This document shows positions 52,672-60,383 of a stretch of 64,000 nucleotides of DNA, piece by piece. Numbering within the stretch: the first letter of the stretch is position 1; every line of letters starts with the position of its first letter. The DNA is taken from assembly GCF_023276355.1 (NCBI RefSeq), contig NZ_JALLPL010000001.1, forward strand, positions 558,001 to 622,000, given 5' to 3'. This DNA is from Haloplanus sp. XH21. Lineage in GTDB: Archaea; Halobacteriota; Halobacteria; Halobacteriales; Haloferacaceae. The notes under the pieces were generated by a model. It was not told the origin of the DNA and ran no database searches. It saw only the letters and a list, made by a program, of their open reading frames with translations. Both the position numbers and the translations under genes were made by a program.

Positions 52672-54488
52672 GCGACGCGCGCGCCATCACCGAACTCGCG
52701 AAGCGCCGGGGCTTTTTCTTCGGGGCGAACGAGAGTTACGGCGGCGTCGCCGGATTCTACACGTTCGGCCCCGAGGGGGCCGCACTCAAGCGCAACGTCG
52801 AGAGCGCGTGGCGCAACCGGTTCACCGTCCGCGAGGGCAACGAGGAGATCGAAGCGCCGACCATCGCGCCCGAATCCGTCTTCGAGGCGTCGGGCCATCT
52901 GGAGGGGTTCGACGACATGCTCGTCGAATGCGGGGAGTGTGGCGAGAGCCACCGCGCCGACCACCTGATCGAGGACGCGACGGCCATCGAGGAGGCCGAG
53001 AGCCTGCCGATCCCCGAGGTCGAGGACCTCGTCGCCGAGTATCGGATCGCCTGTCCCTCCTGTGGAGCGCCCCTGGCCGGCCGGTCGGTCGAGGCGTTCA
53101 ACCTCATGTTCGAGACGACGATCGGCCCCGGTTCGGGACAGGCAGGCTATCTCCGCCCCGAAACCGCGCAGGGCATCTTCGTCGAGTTCCCCCGGCTCAA
53201 GGAGTACGCGCGCAACAAACTCCCCTTCGGCGTCACCCAGATCGGCCGCGCCTACCGCAACGAAATCAGTCCCCGGAAGGGCATCGTCCGCACGCGGGAG
53301 TTCACGCAGGCGGAACTGGAGCAGTTCATCGATCCCGAGGACGACGATCCGCCCCTGCACCGCGTCGCCGACGTCTCGGTGCGCCTCTATCCGGCCGACG
53401 AGCAGGACGCCGACGATGGTGGCTACGTCGAGACGACGGTCGGCGACGCCGTTGCCGAGGGCATTATCGCCAGCGAGTGGGTCGCCTACTATCTGGGCGT
53501 CGCGCGCGAGTGGTACGACCGGATCGGCGTCGACGGCGACCGGTTCCGCTTCCGGCAGCATCTCCCGGGCGAGCGCGCCCACTACGCCGCGGACTGCTGG
53601 GACGCCGAAAGCGAAGTGAGCGGTGCGGCCGACGGCCTCGCCGATCCGACGGCGGGCGACTGGATCGAAATCGCGGGCTTTGCCTACCGCGGCGACTACG
53701 ACCTCTCGAAACACGCCGCCCACAGCGACGACGACTTCACCGTCTTCCAGCAGTACGACGAACCCCGAACCATCGAGCGCGCGGTCGTCGATCCCGACAT
53801 GAGCGTCCTCGGCCCGAAGTTCGAGGGGCAGGCGGGCGACGTGGCCGACGCCCTCCGGTCGCTCGCGGAGCGTGATCCCGACGCGTTCGACGCCGACGCC
53901 GTGACCGTCGAGGTGGACGGCGAACGGGTCACCGTCGACACCGACGTGGCGAACTTCCGGATCGAGGAGCAGACCGAAGCCGGCGAACACGTCACGCCGC
54001 ACGTCGTCGAACCGTCGTTCGGCGTCGACCGCACGGTGTATACGCTCATCGCGCACGCCTACGACCGGGACCGGATCGACGGCGAGGAGCGGACCTACCT
54101 CTCGCTGTCGCCGGAGGTGGCGCCGACGGACGTGGCGGTGTTCCCGCTGGTGAGCGACGAGACGCTGGAGACGCTGGCCGACGACGTGGTCGCCGACCTG
54201 CGCGACGCCGGCCTCTCGGTTGCCCACGACGACTCGGGCAACATCGGGCGGCGCTACCGCCGACAGGACGAGGTTGGGACGCCACTCTCGGTGACGGTCG
54301 ACCACGAGGGCGTCGAGGGCGAGGGCCCGCCGACGGCGACGGTCCGTGACCGGGATACGACCGCGCAGGTTCGGGTGCCGGTTGCCGACCTGCCGGCGCG
54401 CCTGGGCGCCATCCTCGACGGCCAGGAGACGGTCGACGACCTGCTGGCCGACTACGAGCAGGTGGACACCGACGTGACGCGCACATAA
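52668..54488 (+). CDS. glyS: glycyl-tRNA synthetase
   Basis: This 606-aa class II synthetase is of the archaeal/eukaryotic alpha2 type. Motif 1 lies in the LKRNVESAWRNRFT region. The insertion with CGECGE and CPSCGAPL holds four cysteines that may bind zinc. Motif 2 is in GRAYRNEISPRKGIVRTREFTQAELE, and motif 3 is near the FGVDRTVYTLI segment (about residue 445). Typical glycine recognition residues FNLMFETTIGP and LRPETAQGIFVEF are present. The C-terminal anticodon-binding domain has VAPTDVAVFPLV and GNIGRRYRRQDEVGTPLSVTVD. It overlaps both neighbouring genes: CBS upstream (ATGA) and a dolichol-kinase-like gene downstream (TAATG). Confidence 0.97.
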   Translation: MSDARAITELAKRRGFFFGANESYGGVAGFYTFGPEGAALKRNVESAWRNRFTVREGNEEIEAPTIAPESVFEASGHLEGFDDMLVECGECGESHRADHLIEDATAIEEAESLPIPEVEDLVAEYRIACPSCGAPLAGRSVEAFNLMFETTIGPGSGQAGYLRPETAQGIFVEFPRLKEYARNKLPFGVTQIGRAYRNEISPRKGIVRTREFTQAELEQFIDPEDDDPPLHRVADVSVRLYPADEQDADDGGYVETTVGDAVAEGIIASEWVAYYLGVAREWYDRIGVDGDRFRFRQHLPGERAHYAADCWDAESEVSGAADGLADPTAGDWIEIAGFAYRGDYDLSKHAAHSDDDFTVFQQYDEPRTIERAVVDPDMSVLGPKFEGQAGDVADALRSLAERDPDAFDADAVTVEVDGERVTVDTDVANFRIEEQTEAGEHVTPHVVEPSFGVDRTVYTLIAHAYDRDRIDGEERTYLSLSPEVAPTDVAVFPLVSDETLETLADDVVADLRDAGLSVAHDDSGNIGRRYRRQDEVGTPLSVTVDHEGVEGEGPPTATVRDRDTTAQVRVPVADLPARLGAILDGQETVDDLLADYEQVDTDVTRT

Positions 54489-55078
54489 TGGGCGACGAAC
54501 TCCGGCGGCGGGCGGTCCACGCCAGCGGCGTCGGCTTTCCGGCGCTGCATCTGCTCGACATCGTGGACTGGGTGACGCTCGGCTATCTCCTCGTCGTTGC
54601 CTCGGTGGTCGCCGCCGGTCTCGAAGCCATCAGACTCGGTGTCGGTCTCGACTGGACCGTCTACGAGACGCTGACTCGTGAGTACGAGGCGGACAACGTC
54701 GCCGGCTACGCGCTCTACATGTTCAGCATGACGGCCGTCGCGTGGGTGTTCGACCCGCGAGTCGCGGTGCCTGGAATGCTCATGCTGACGCTCGGTGATC
54801 CCGTGAGCGGGCTGCTCGGATCGAACGAGGCGGGCCGGGCCAAACGGGCGGGCGTCGTCGCCACGATGTTCGTCGTCTGCTTTACGCTCGCGTTCGTCGT
54901 GCTCGTCCGGAGCGTCCCGCTGCCGACGGCCGCCGTCGCCGCCGCCGTCGGCGGGGCGGGAGCGACGGCCGCCGACGGCTTCACGCCCGTCGTTCGGGGC
55001 TACGTCATCGACGACAACCTCACCATCCCCCCGGTGGCGAGCCTGGGCATCTGGCTCGTCCTGTTCCTGAGCGGGTAG
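54488..55078 (+). CDS. dolichol kinase/phosphatidate cytidylyltransferase-like membrane protein
   Basis: This 196-aa integral membrane protein begins GDELRRRAVHASGVGFPALHLL, typical of the SEC59/VTE5 dolichol/phytol kinase family: a short cytosolic RR..H motif and then hydrophobic helices. A conserved loop TLGDPVSGLLG (about residues 98-108) near the middle, and TAADGFTPVVRGYVIDDNLTIPPVAS near the end (the family pattern E-x-(4)-DN-x-x-(I/V)P) support the assignment. It would phosphorylate a polyprenol using CTP, relevant to N-glycosylation lipid carriers. The ATG overlaps the glyS stop. It is shorter than eukaryotic members but normal for archaea. Confidence 0.82.
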   Translation: MGDELRRRAVHASGVGFPALHLLDIVDWVTLGYLLVVASVVAAGLEAIRLGVGLDWTVYETLTREYEADNVAGYALYMFSMTAVAWVFDPRVAVPGMLMLTLGDPVSGLLGSNEAGRAKRAGVVATMFVVCFTLAFVVLVRSVPLPTAAVAAAVGGAGATAADGFTPVVRGYVIDDNLTIPPVASLGIWLVLFLSG

Positions 55079-55137
55079 AAGCGGGGCGAACTGGGTCGCC
55101 GTGGTTCAGGCGCGGGGTGCTACCCGGCTGTGACGCC

Positions 55138-55611
55138 TCACCAGCGTTTGTACGGCAGGAACTTGCCGTCGTAGGTGATGACGACGTGGTCGCCGTCGGG
55201 GTGTTCCTCCCGCTGGACATCGACCTCGAAGTCGATGGCGCTCATAATGCCGTCGCCGAACTCCTCGTGAATGACCGCCTTCATCGCGCGACCGTACACC
55301 TGCGGGACCTCGTAGAACCGGTAAATACAGGGATCGGACGGGATCGACGGATCTTCCATTCCTTTCATCGGTGCCTCCTGGAGCGCCTCGGCGACCGGGG
55401 CACCGAGATCCAGGCCACCAGTGAGCGCTTCAGCATCCTCGGGCGTCATGCTCGCGGCGTCGAAGATCGCGGACGCGACGAACATCTTGCTGCGTCCGGG
55501 GACGAGTTCGGCCAGTTCCTCGTAGGAGAGCCCCCGCTCCTCCTTCTCGGTCAGAATTCGCTTTCGCATCTCGGACTTCGTCAACTTGTTCTCGCGTTCT
55601 GGGATGTTCAT
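55138..55611 (-). CDS. cynS: cyanate hydratase (cyanase)
   Basis: This 157-aa enzyme converts cyanate and bicarbonate into ammonia and carbon dioxide. The N-terminal half is a POU-like helical domain (SEMRKRILTEKEERGLSYEELAEL). The C-terminal catalytic domain has DPCIYRFYEVPQVYGRAMKAVIHEEFGDGIMSAIDF with catalytic R98, E101 and S124, and ends VVITYDGKFLPYKRW, close to the bacterial signature. The minus-strand TATA element TTTTATACG (about 55641-55649) precedes the start by about 30 nt. Cyanase is unusual in haloarchaea. It lies about 550 bp from FNT/nirA on the opposite strand, so it shares the nitrogen neighbourhood but not their transcripts. Confidence 0.94.
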   Translation of the reverse strand: MNIPERENKLTKSEMRKRILTEKEERGLSYEELAELVPGRSKMFVASAIFDAASMTPEDAEALTGGLDLGAPVAEALQEAPMKGMEDPSIPSDPCIYRFYEVPQVYGRAMKAVIHEEFGDGIMSAIDFEVDVQREEHPDGDHVVITYDGKFLPYKRW

Positions 55612-56022
55612 CTATCGAACCCATCCGCAGCGAGAGAGTAGACGTATAAAATCCTTCTCCCACAGATATACTCATTCATGTGAATTATTGAGAGAATATT
55701 AGGTATTTTCAAAGATATCTCCGAGATATAGCCATGATTAGCCAAATTAGTTCGTGGAAACCAAACAATCGGATGTCGGTGACCTATCCCTGTAAAGCAC
55801 CGAACGGCCGCCACGAGGGTACGACAAGTCGGAGGTGAACCGTGGTCGCTGGCTCTCCCCGCTCGTGGTGGACGCCGCCGACACCGAATATCGACCTTAT
55901 ATTCTAACGTATGTTCTAGAGATAGACGGAGATCTTGAAACTCATGTTCATACCTTGGAAAAAATAAGAAGTTCGATGAACAAAGTTATATGGGGACGAT
56001 TGGATCGATCAATCGAAGATAC
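55612..56022. other. AT-rich intergenic region between cynS and the FNT leader
   Basis: Much of this 411-bp interval is AT-rich compared with the flanks. It holds the divergent promoters of cynS (left) and FNT (right; GTTATATGG at about 55985-55993). An open frame of 63 codons (55835-56026, ending DRSIEDT) overlaps the FNT leader start, and a GGAGGTGA at 55831-55838 precedes a 21-codon frame at 55842. Neither resembles any family I know. It may be degenerate sequence; no transposase motif was found. Confidence 0.5.
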
Positions 56023-56166
56023 ATGAAGAGAAGTGTGCCAAATTCGGATGAGAGCAAACAAACGTCTAACAAAATGCGGTCGAAGACGGTGGTACGGCCG
56101 AGTCTTGGAACCACCGCGGCGAACGCGCCGCGGGCGCGGAAGACGGTAGAGACGGAGGGGCAGTAA
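56023..56166 (+). CDS. 47-codon basic leader ORF ending one base before FNT
   Basis: This ORF begins MKRSVPNSDESKQTSNK and ends KTVETEGQ; it is rich in Lys/Arg/Ser/Thr, unlike typical acidic haloarchaeal proteins. Its ATG lies about 35 nt after a TATA-like GTTATATGG, so it is the first start codon of the FNT mRNA. The TAA (56164-56166) ends one nucleotide before the FNT ATG, and the FNT Shine-Dalgarno GGAGGGG (56154-56160) lies inside it. It may act as a leader or coupling ORF; as a protein it is unrecognised. Confidence 0.4.
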   Translation: MKRSVPNSDESKQTSNKMRSKTVVRPSLGTTAANAPRARKTVETEGQ

Positions 56167-56167
56167 G

Positions 56168-57013
56168 ATGTACGACAACACGCTCGATGGGATTTCCGAA
56201 GCGGCAGCGGCACAGATCGAACTGATCGACAAGCGGCTTCCGGCGTATCTCATCCATGCTGCGATGGCGGGGGCGTACATCGGCCTCGCGATCCTCCTCA
56301 TCTTCGCGCTCGGCACGCCGATGGTCGGGACGGAGCTGGAACCGCTTCGGGGCGTCGTGATGGCCGCGATGTTCGGGATCGCACTGAGTCTCGTGCTCAT
56401 CGCTGGCTCCGAACTGTTCACCGGGAACGCGATGATCATGGGCGTGGGCGCGCTCGAAGGACGCACTGGCTGGGGCGCCCTCGGCAAGGTGTGGGTCTGG
56501 TCGTGGGTCGGCAACCTCTTCGGCTCCGTGCTGGTGGCCGCCATGGCCGCCTGGGGTGGGGTCTTCTCCGATCCGACGCTGGTGTACGCCGTGGCCGAGA
56601 CGAAGATGACGCTCTCGCCGCTGGAACTGTTCATCCAGGGCGTGTTCTGTAACTGGCTGGTCGTGCTCGCGGTCTGGAGCAACTTCCGGCTGGAGAACAC
56701 GGTCGCGAAACTCGTGATGGTCTGGTGGTGCCTGCTGGCGTTCATCGGCACCGGCTTCGAACACAGCGTCGCCAACATGACCGTCCTCTCGCTCGCGAAC
56801 TTCCTGTCGATCACGAGCGGTCAGGCCGCACCGGCGGCCATCAACTGGGGTAACTGGATCTACAACATCTCCATCGTCACGGTCGGCAACACCTTCGCCG
56901 GCGTGGTCATGATGGGCGCCGCCTACTGGTACATCAACGAGTCGTACAAGATCGACCTCTCCACCGACGAACCGTTCGGCGGCGAGGGGAGCGTCAGCAG
57001 CGCGGACGACTGA
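56168..57013 (+). CDS. formate/nitrite transporter (FNT) family protein, NirC-like
   Basis: This 281-aa membrane protein has six hydrophobic segments and the FNT signatures: AGAYIGLAILLIFA (first), GSELFTGNAMI (second, with the omega-loop Phe/Thr/Gly/Asn), a distal GVFCNWLVVLAVW, and GTGFEHSVANMT, with the conserved pore histidine in FEHSVANM. Such pentamers transport nitrite, formate or hydrosulfide. The next gene is nirA, so nitrite uptake is the likely job. A strong GGAGGGG is 7 nt before the ATG, inside the leader ORF. It is separated from nirA by 356 bp that carry a separate promoter. Confidence 0.93.
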   Translation: MYDNTLDGISEAAAAQIELIDKRLPAYLIHAAMAGAYIGLAILLIFALGTPMVGTELEPLRGVVMAAMFGIALSLVLIAGSELFTGNAMIMGVGALEGRTGWGALGKVWVWSWVGNLFGSVLVAAMAAWGGVFSDPTLVYAVAETKMTLSPLELFIQGVFCNWLVVLAVWSNFRLENTVAKLVMVWWCLLAFIGTGFEHSVANMTVLSLANFLSITSGQAAPAAINWGNWIYNISIVTVGNTFAGVVMMGAAYWYINESYKIDLSTDEPFGGEGSVSSADD

Positions 57014-57302
57014 TACGGATCCCCGTAACGGGTTCCAGCGACCGGCGGAACTGACATCGTCGACTCGTCTGCAGCGCGCGCCTCGCTCGATTGCGACCGC
57101 TCTGCGCGATACGCTCGTCGGCCTTCGTTCCATTTTTGGTGAACATTCGTCCACAGATAATCGAATATCTGAACGGAATACATCCTTAAACAGGGAATAT
57201 CTCATAATAAATCGTACAGTCATCGATCAGAGAGGCCATAATACGATGTTTGTAAACGGTTATGCTTATACGGTGCTGTCAACAGATATTGTATCACGAG
57301 AA
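57014..57302. promoter_or_regulatory. nirA promoter region
   Basis: This intergenic stretch becomes AT-rich from 57130 on. It contains the element TTTGTAAACG at 57249-57258 and CTTATA at 57265-57270, identical in sequence and spacing to the amt-PII promoter (34256-34277). The predicted transcription start is about 57294-57296. No other gene is visible; an ORF of 43 codons from 57246 would begin upstream of the transcription start, so its downstream Met at 57303 is the likelier leader start. Confidence 0.65.
57249..57270 (+). promoter_or_regulatory. shared nitrogen-promoter element plus TATA box (nirA copy)
   Basis: TTTGTAAACG, six variable bases, then CTTATA. The ten-mer and TATA are identical to those before amt-PII, with the same 16-nt offset. 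It is a strong candidate binding site for a nitrogen regulator acting next to the BRE/TATA complex. Confidence 0.65.
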
Positions 57303-57377
57303 ATGTTGAACGTACTGGCCCAATCACTCGGAAAGTTGGACGGATACGGTTCGTCAGAGGTGAGTGACGATGAGTAA
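57303..57377 (+). CDS. 24-codon leader ORF overlapping the nirA start
   Basis: This ORF, MLNVLAQSLGKLDGYGSSEVSDDE, begins within about 10 nt of the predicted transcription start, so it would be translated from an almost leaderless end. Its TAA (57375-57377) lies inside the nirA coding sequence, overlapping the nirA ATG (57370) in a different frame. The nirA Shine-Dalgarno GAGGTGA (57357-57363) is within the ORF. The arrangement repeats that of the amt leader: nearly the same length and overlap, but no sequence similarity. Confidence 0.45.
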   Translation: MLNVLAQSLGKLDGYGSSEVSDDE

Positions 57378-59136
57378 CAAGAAGGAGACCTGGAAAGAGG
57401 GGATGTACGGCGACGAGGTTCGCGAGAAGATCATCGAGTTCGCGGAGAAGGGGTGGGAGTCCATCCCCGAGGACGAGCGAGACATGTGGTTCTCGCGGTT
57501 CAAGTTCTGGGGCGTCTTCCACCAGCGCGACGGGCAGGAGAGCTACTTCATGATGCGGTTGACGAACGCAAACGGCCAGATGACCGCGGAGCAGCTCCGC
57601 GCCATCGGTGAGGTGGCCCGCGACTACGCCACCGGCCCCGTCGACAACCCCGAGTTCGGCGACGCCTGGATCGACCTCACGACCCGCCAGTCGGTCCAAC
57701 TCCACTGGATCAACCTGGAGGACGTGCCCGCCATCTGGGAGAAGTTGGAGTCGGTCGGCGTGACGACGCGGTCGTCGGGTGGCGACACCATGCGCAATAT
57801 CGTCGGCTGTCCCGTCGCGGGCAAGGATAAACACGAACTGGTCGAGACCCAGCCCCTGCTCGACCGGCTGCAGGAGGACCTGCGGGGCGACGACAATCTC
57901 GCGAACATGCCCCGGAAGTTCAACATCAGCGTCACGGGCTGTCGCGAGGGCTGTGCGCAGGACGCCATCAACGGCATCGGGCTCGAACCGGCCGAGAAGG
58001 AGATCGACGGCGAGACGGTCACCGGATTCAACGTCCGCGTCGGCGGTGGCACCGGCAGCCGCGAACCGCGGAAGGCGCGAAGCCTCGACGTGTTCGTCAC
58101 GCCAGAGAACGCATACGACGTGACCCGTGGGTTCGTCGAACTGTACCACGACCACGGCCGTCGGGACAACCGACAGAAAAACCGGAGTCGCTTCTTCGTC
58201 GACGACGAAGGGACGGAGTCGATCCGCGAACTGCTGCAGGCGGAGTACGTCGACACCGACCTCCACCGCGAGGGCCGGAGCGTCCGCGACGAATACACCT
58301 ACAACGCGGGTCGACCGCCCGAGGAGGGGAAGACGGACCACGTCGGCGTCCACGAGCAGCCGGACGGTCGCCACTACGTCGGCCTGAACGTCCCGGTCGG
58401 GCGGATGACTGCTCGGGAAACCATCGCGCTGGCGGACATCGCAGAGGCGTACGGCTCCGGTGACATCCGACTCACCCGGCGCCAGAACCCGCTCATCATG
58501 GATGTCGAGGAGTCGGCACTCGACGCGCTGCTCGACGAACCGTTGCTGGAGACCCACCGCCCGGAGCCGACGCCGTTCGAGCGTGGCGGCATGGCGTGTA
58601 CCGGCACCGAGTTCTGTGGCATCGCGCTCACGGAGACGAAACTGCGGCTGACGCGGATGCTCCGCTGGCTCAACACGAACGTCGACGTGCCGGACGACGT
58701 GGACACGATCAAGATCCACTACTCGGGCTGTACCGCCGACTGTGGCCACGCGTACACGGCCGACATCGGGCTTCAGGGGATGCGCGCCCAGAAGGGCGGC
58801 GAGATCGTCGAAGCCCTCGACATCGGCGTCGGCGGCGGCATGGGTCCCCACCCCGAGTTCGTCGAGTGGGTCAGCCAGCGCGTGCCCGCCGACGAGGTGC
58901 CCGGTGCGATCCGGAGTCTGGTCGGCGCGTTCTCGGCTCACCGCGAGGCGGGACAGACGTTCCGCGAGTGGGTCGAAGACGTGGGTACGGAGTCCGTCGT
59001 CGACCTCTGTGACCCCGAGGAGACCGACTACGAGGACCCCTACATGTACGACGCCAAGCAGTCGTGGTACCCGTTCGAGGACGGCGAGAGTCCAGCACCG
59101 ACGACCGTCAACGACGCCCCCATCTCGTCGGACTGA
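57370..59136 (+). CDS. nirA: ferredoxin-nitrite reductase (assimilatory, sirohaem)
   Basis: This 588-aa enzyme reduces nitrite to ammonium with six electrons from ferredoxin. The two-fold repeated sulfite/nitrite reductase fold is clear. The 4Fe-4S/sirohaem cysteines are in MACTGTEFCGIA (C..C with five residues between) and HYSGCTADCGHAYTADIG (CxxxC). The parallel half has FNISVTGCREGCAQDAIN. Sirohaem-binding arginines and TTRQSVQLHWI are present. The C-terminal part (about 530-588) carries an extra acidic tail. A sulfite reductase activity is the alternative, but the FNT, DUF6360-like and cobA context favours nitrite. The start is the ATG at 57370. Confidence 0.93.
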   Translation: MSNKKETWKEGMYGDEVREKIIEFAEKGWESIPEDERDMWFSRFKFWGVFHQRDGQESYFMMRLTNANGQMTAEQLRAIGEVARDYATGPVDNPEFGDAWIDLTTRQSVQLHWINLEDVPAIWEKLESVGVTTRSSGGDTMRNIVGCPVAGKDKHELVETQPLLDRLQEDLRGDDNLANMPRKFNISVTGCREGCAQDAINGIGLEPAEKEIDGETVTGFNVRVGGGTGSREPRKARSLDVFVTPENAYDVTRGFVELYHDHGRRDNRQKNRSRFFVDDEGTESIRELLQAEYVDTDLHREGRSVRDEYTYNAGRPPEEGKTDHVGVHEQPDGRHYVGLNVPVGRMTARETIALADIAEAYGSGDIRLTRRQNPLIMDVEESALDALLDEPLLETHRPEPTPFERGGMACTGTEFCGIALTETKLRLTRMLRWLNTNVDVPDDVDTIKIHYSGCTADCGHAYTADIGLQGMRAQKGGEIVEALDIGVGGGMGPHPEFVEWVSQRVPADEVPGAIRSLVGAFSAHREAGQTFREWVEDVGTESVVDLCDPEETDYEDPYMYDAKQSWYPFEDGESPAPTTVNDAPISSD

Positions 59137-59438
59137 TGCCGATCCGCCTACTCGACGTCAACGCGTACACGACGCTCGATTTCGTCGCCGGACGGGCCGT
59201 CGGCCCCGATTGGAGCGACGAGTCGGCCGCCGTCGTCGACGTCGACCGGCCGAAAGACGCGCCGGGCACGGTCCGTCTGCGGATCGAACTCGACGGCGAG
59301 GATCTGGACCACGTCCCGGCACACATCGATAGCCTGTCGCTATCGCCCGACCAGGCGCGAGGGCTTGCGGCAGACCTGGAGCGGCAAGCCGCGAACGCCG
59401 AGTCCAGCGACGATGTCCCGACTGGGAGGGGGCGATGA
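59136..59438 (+). CDS. small haloarchaeal protein (DUF6360-like) in the nirA operon
   Basis: This 100-aa protein reads MPIRLLDVNAYTTLDFVAGRAVG, then DHVPAHIDSLSLSPDQARGLAADLE. I recognise the NAYTTLDF and HVPAH..L.LS.DQA pattern as a conserved haloarchaeal family (DUF6360) that I associate with nitrite reductase genes. It overlaps the nirA stop (TGATG) and so is co-translated. No cofactor motif or membrane segment is seen. The role may be assembly or regulation of NirA, inferred from position only. Confidence 0.75.
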   Translation: MPIRLLDVNAYTTLDFVAGRAVGPDWSDESAAVVDVDRPKDAPGTVRLRIELDGEDLDHVPAHIDSLSLSPDQARGLAADLERQAANAESSDDVPTGRGR

Positions 59439-59488
59439 GGGATCGGTCGGCATCGTCGGCGGACGGACGGGCCTACGAGGGCCGATAG
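59435..59488 (+). CDS. 17-codon mini-ORF bridging to cobA
   Basis: This ORF (MRDRSASSADGRAYEGR plus stop) starts in an ATGA with the stop of the DUF6360-like gene and ends with TAG directly followed by the cobA ATG (TAGATG). It fills the gap exactly, so ribosomes could pass from one gene to the next by stop-start coupling. Its sequence is not recognised and it may simply be a coupling device or chance. Confidence 0.3.
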   Translation: MRDRSASSADGRAYEGR

Positions 59489-60307
59489 ATGCGACCCGGA
59501 ACGGTCTCCCTCGTCGGCGCGGGGCCGGGCGACCCCGAACTCCTGACGGTGAAGGCCCGGCGACTGCTCGACGACGCCGATGTCGTGCTGTACGACTCGC
59601 TGGTGAGCGAGGCCGTCCGCGACTGCGTGCCGTCGTCTGTCGAGCGGATCGACGTCGGTAAACGCGGCGACGGCGAGCGCACGCCACAGGCCGAGACGAA
59701 CGCGCTCATGGTCCGGCGCGCCCGGGCAGGCGACGAGGTGGTCCGCCTCAAGAGCGGCGATCCCTGCGTGTTCGGCCGGGGCGGGGAAGAGGCCGAACAT
59801 CTCGCCGCGGCGGGCGTGCCGTTCGAGGTGGTGCCGGGCGTCACGAGCGCCATCGCCGGCCCGAGTCTGGCCGGCGTGCCGGCGACCCACCGCGACCACG
59901 CCTCCAGTCTGACGGTGGTGACGGGCCACCAGGATCCGACCAAAGCCGAAAGCGCTCTCGACTGGACGGCGCTGGCGCGGTCGGTCACCGCTGGCGGGAC
60001 GCTGGTGATCCTGATGGGCGTGGGTCGGCTCCCCGACAACGTGGCCGCGCTCCGCGAGGGCGGTGTCGACCCCGAGACGCCCGTCGCGATGGTCGAACGC
60101 GCGTCACACCCCGACGAGTTCGCGGTCACGGGGACGCTCGACACCATCGTCGACCGCGCCGAAGACGTGGGCATCGATCCGCCCGCCGTCACCGTCGTCG
60201 GCGACGTGGTGTCGGTCCGGGCTCGGGTGTCCGACTATCTGCGCGCGGCCGGGTCGGCGCGGTCGGCGGGCGGCCCGGACGAAGATTCGCCGGTGTCGAC
60301 GGAGTGA
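59489..60307 (+). CDS. cobA: uroporphyrinogen-III C-methyltransferase (SUMT)
   Basis: This 272-aa enzyme methylates uroporphyrinogen III at C2 and C7 to precorrin-2, the first step to sirohaem and cobalamin. The family motifs are VSLVGAGPGDPELLTVKA (residues 6-23), YDSLVSEAV, VRLKSGDPCVFGRGGEEAEHL (about 86-106), VVPGVTSAIAGPSLAGVPATHRD and MGVGRLP. It has no siroheme-synthase (CysG) domain. Placement after nirA implies supply of sirohaem. Uroporphyrinogen III itself comes from hemB, hemL, hemC and hemD elsewhere in the window. It has a short acidic C-terminal tail. Confidence 0.95.
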   Translation: MRPGTVSLVGAGPGDPELLTVKARRLLDDADVVLYDSLVSEAVRDCVPSSVERIDVGKRGDGERTPQAETNALMVRRARAGDEVVRLKSGDPCVFGRGGEEAEHLAAAGVPFEVVPGVTSAIAGPSLAGVPATHRDHASSLTVVTGHQDPTKAESALDWTALARSVTAGGTLVILMGVGRLPDNVAALREGGVDPETPVAMVERASHPDEFAVTGTLDTIVDRAEDVGIDPPAVTVVGDVVSVRARVSDYLRAAGSARSAGGPDEDSPVSTE

Positions 60308-60383
60308 TACTGTCGGCTGGAAGTCAATACAGCGATTCTTCGCCCGGGGCGCGAATCGCTCGAAACAGTTACAGCCGACAGTA
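60308..60383. repeat. two-tier inverted repeat (possible structured RNA, terminator or MITE-like element)
   Basis: Outer perfect 12-bp arms TACTGTCGGCTG (60308-60319) and its complement (60372-60383) enclose an inner perfect 8-bp stem AGCGATTC (60331-60338) and GAATCGCT (60353-60360), closed by a GC-rich 4-bp stem (CGCC/GGCG) around 60341-60351. The first base of the left arm follows the cobA stop codon directly. The element is 76 bp long and far too regular for chance. A transcript would fold into a stable branched hairpin. Confidence 0.7.

Noticed and set aside
55835-56026. A 63-codon ORF between cynS and the FNT leader
   Set aside because: It resembles no family I know, mixes GC-rich and AT-rich halves, and overlaps the FNT leader ORF; treated as probable non-coding sequence.
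57135-57155. A second shared motif GGACGAA..T.CACC between the nirA and amt upstream regions (57138-57152 reverse, 34220-34234)
   Set aside because: Only 12 of 15 positions match, the orientation is opposite, and the distance to the TATA box differs (52 versus 127 nt); too weak to claim.
57370-59136. Assignment of nirA as a sulfite reductase
   Set aside because: The fold is shared, but neighbours (FNT, DUF6360-like, cobA) and the promoter element shared with amt favour nitrite.
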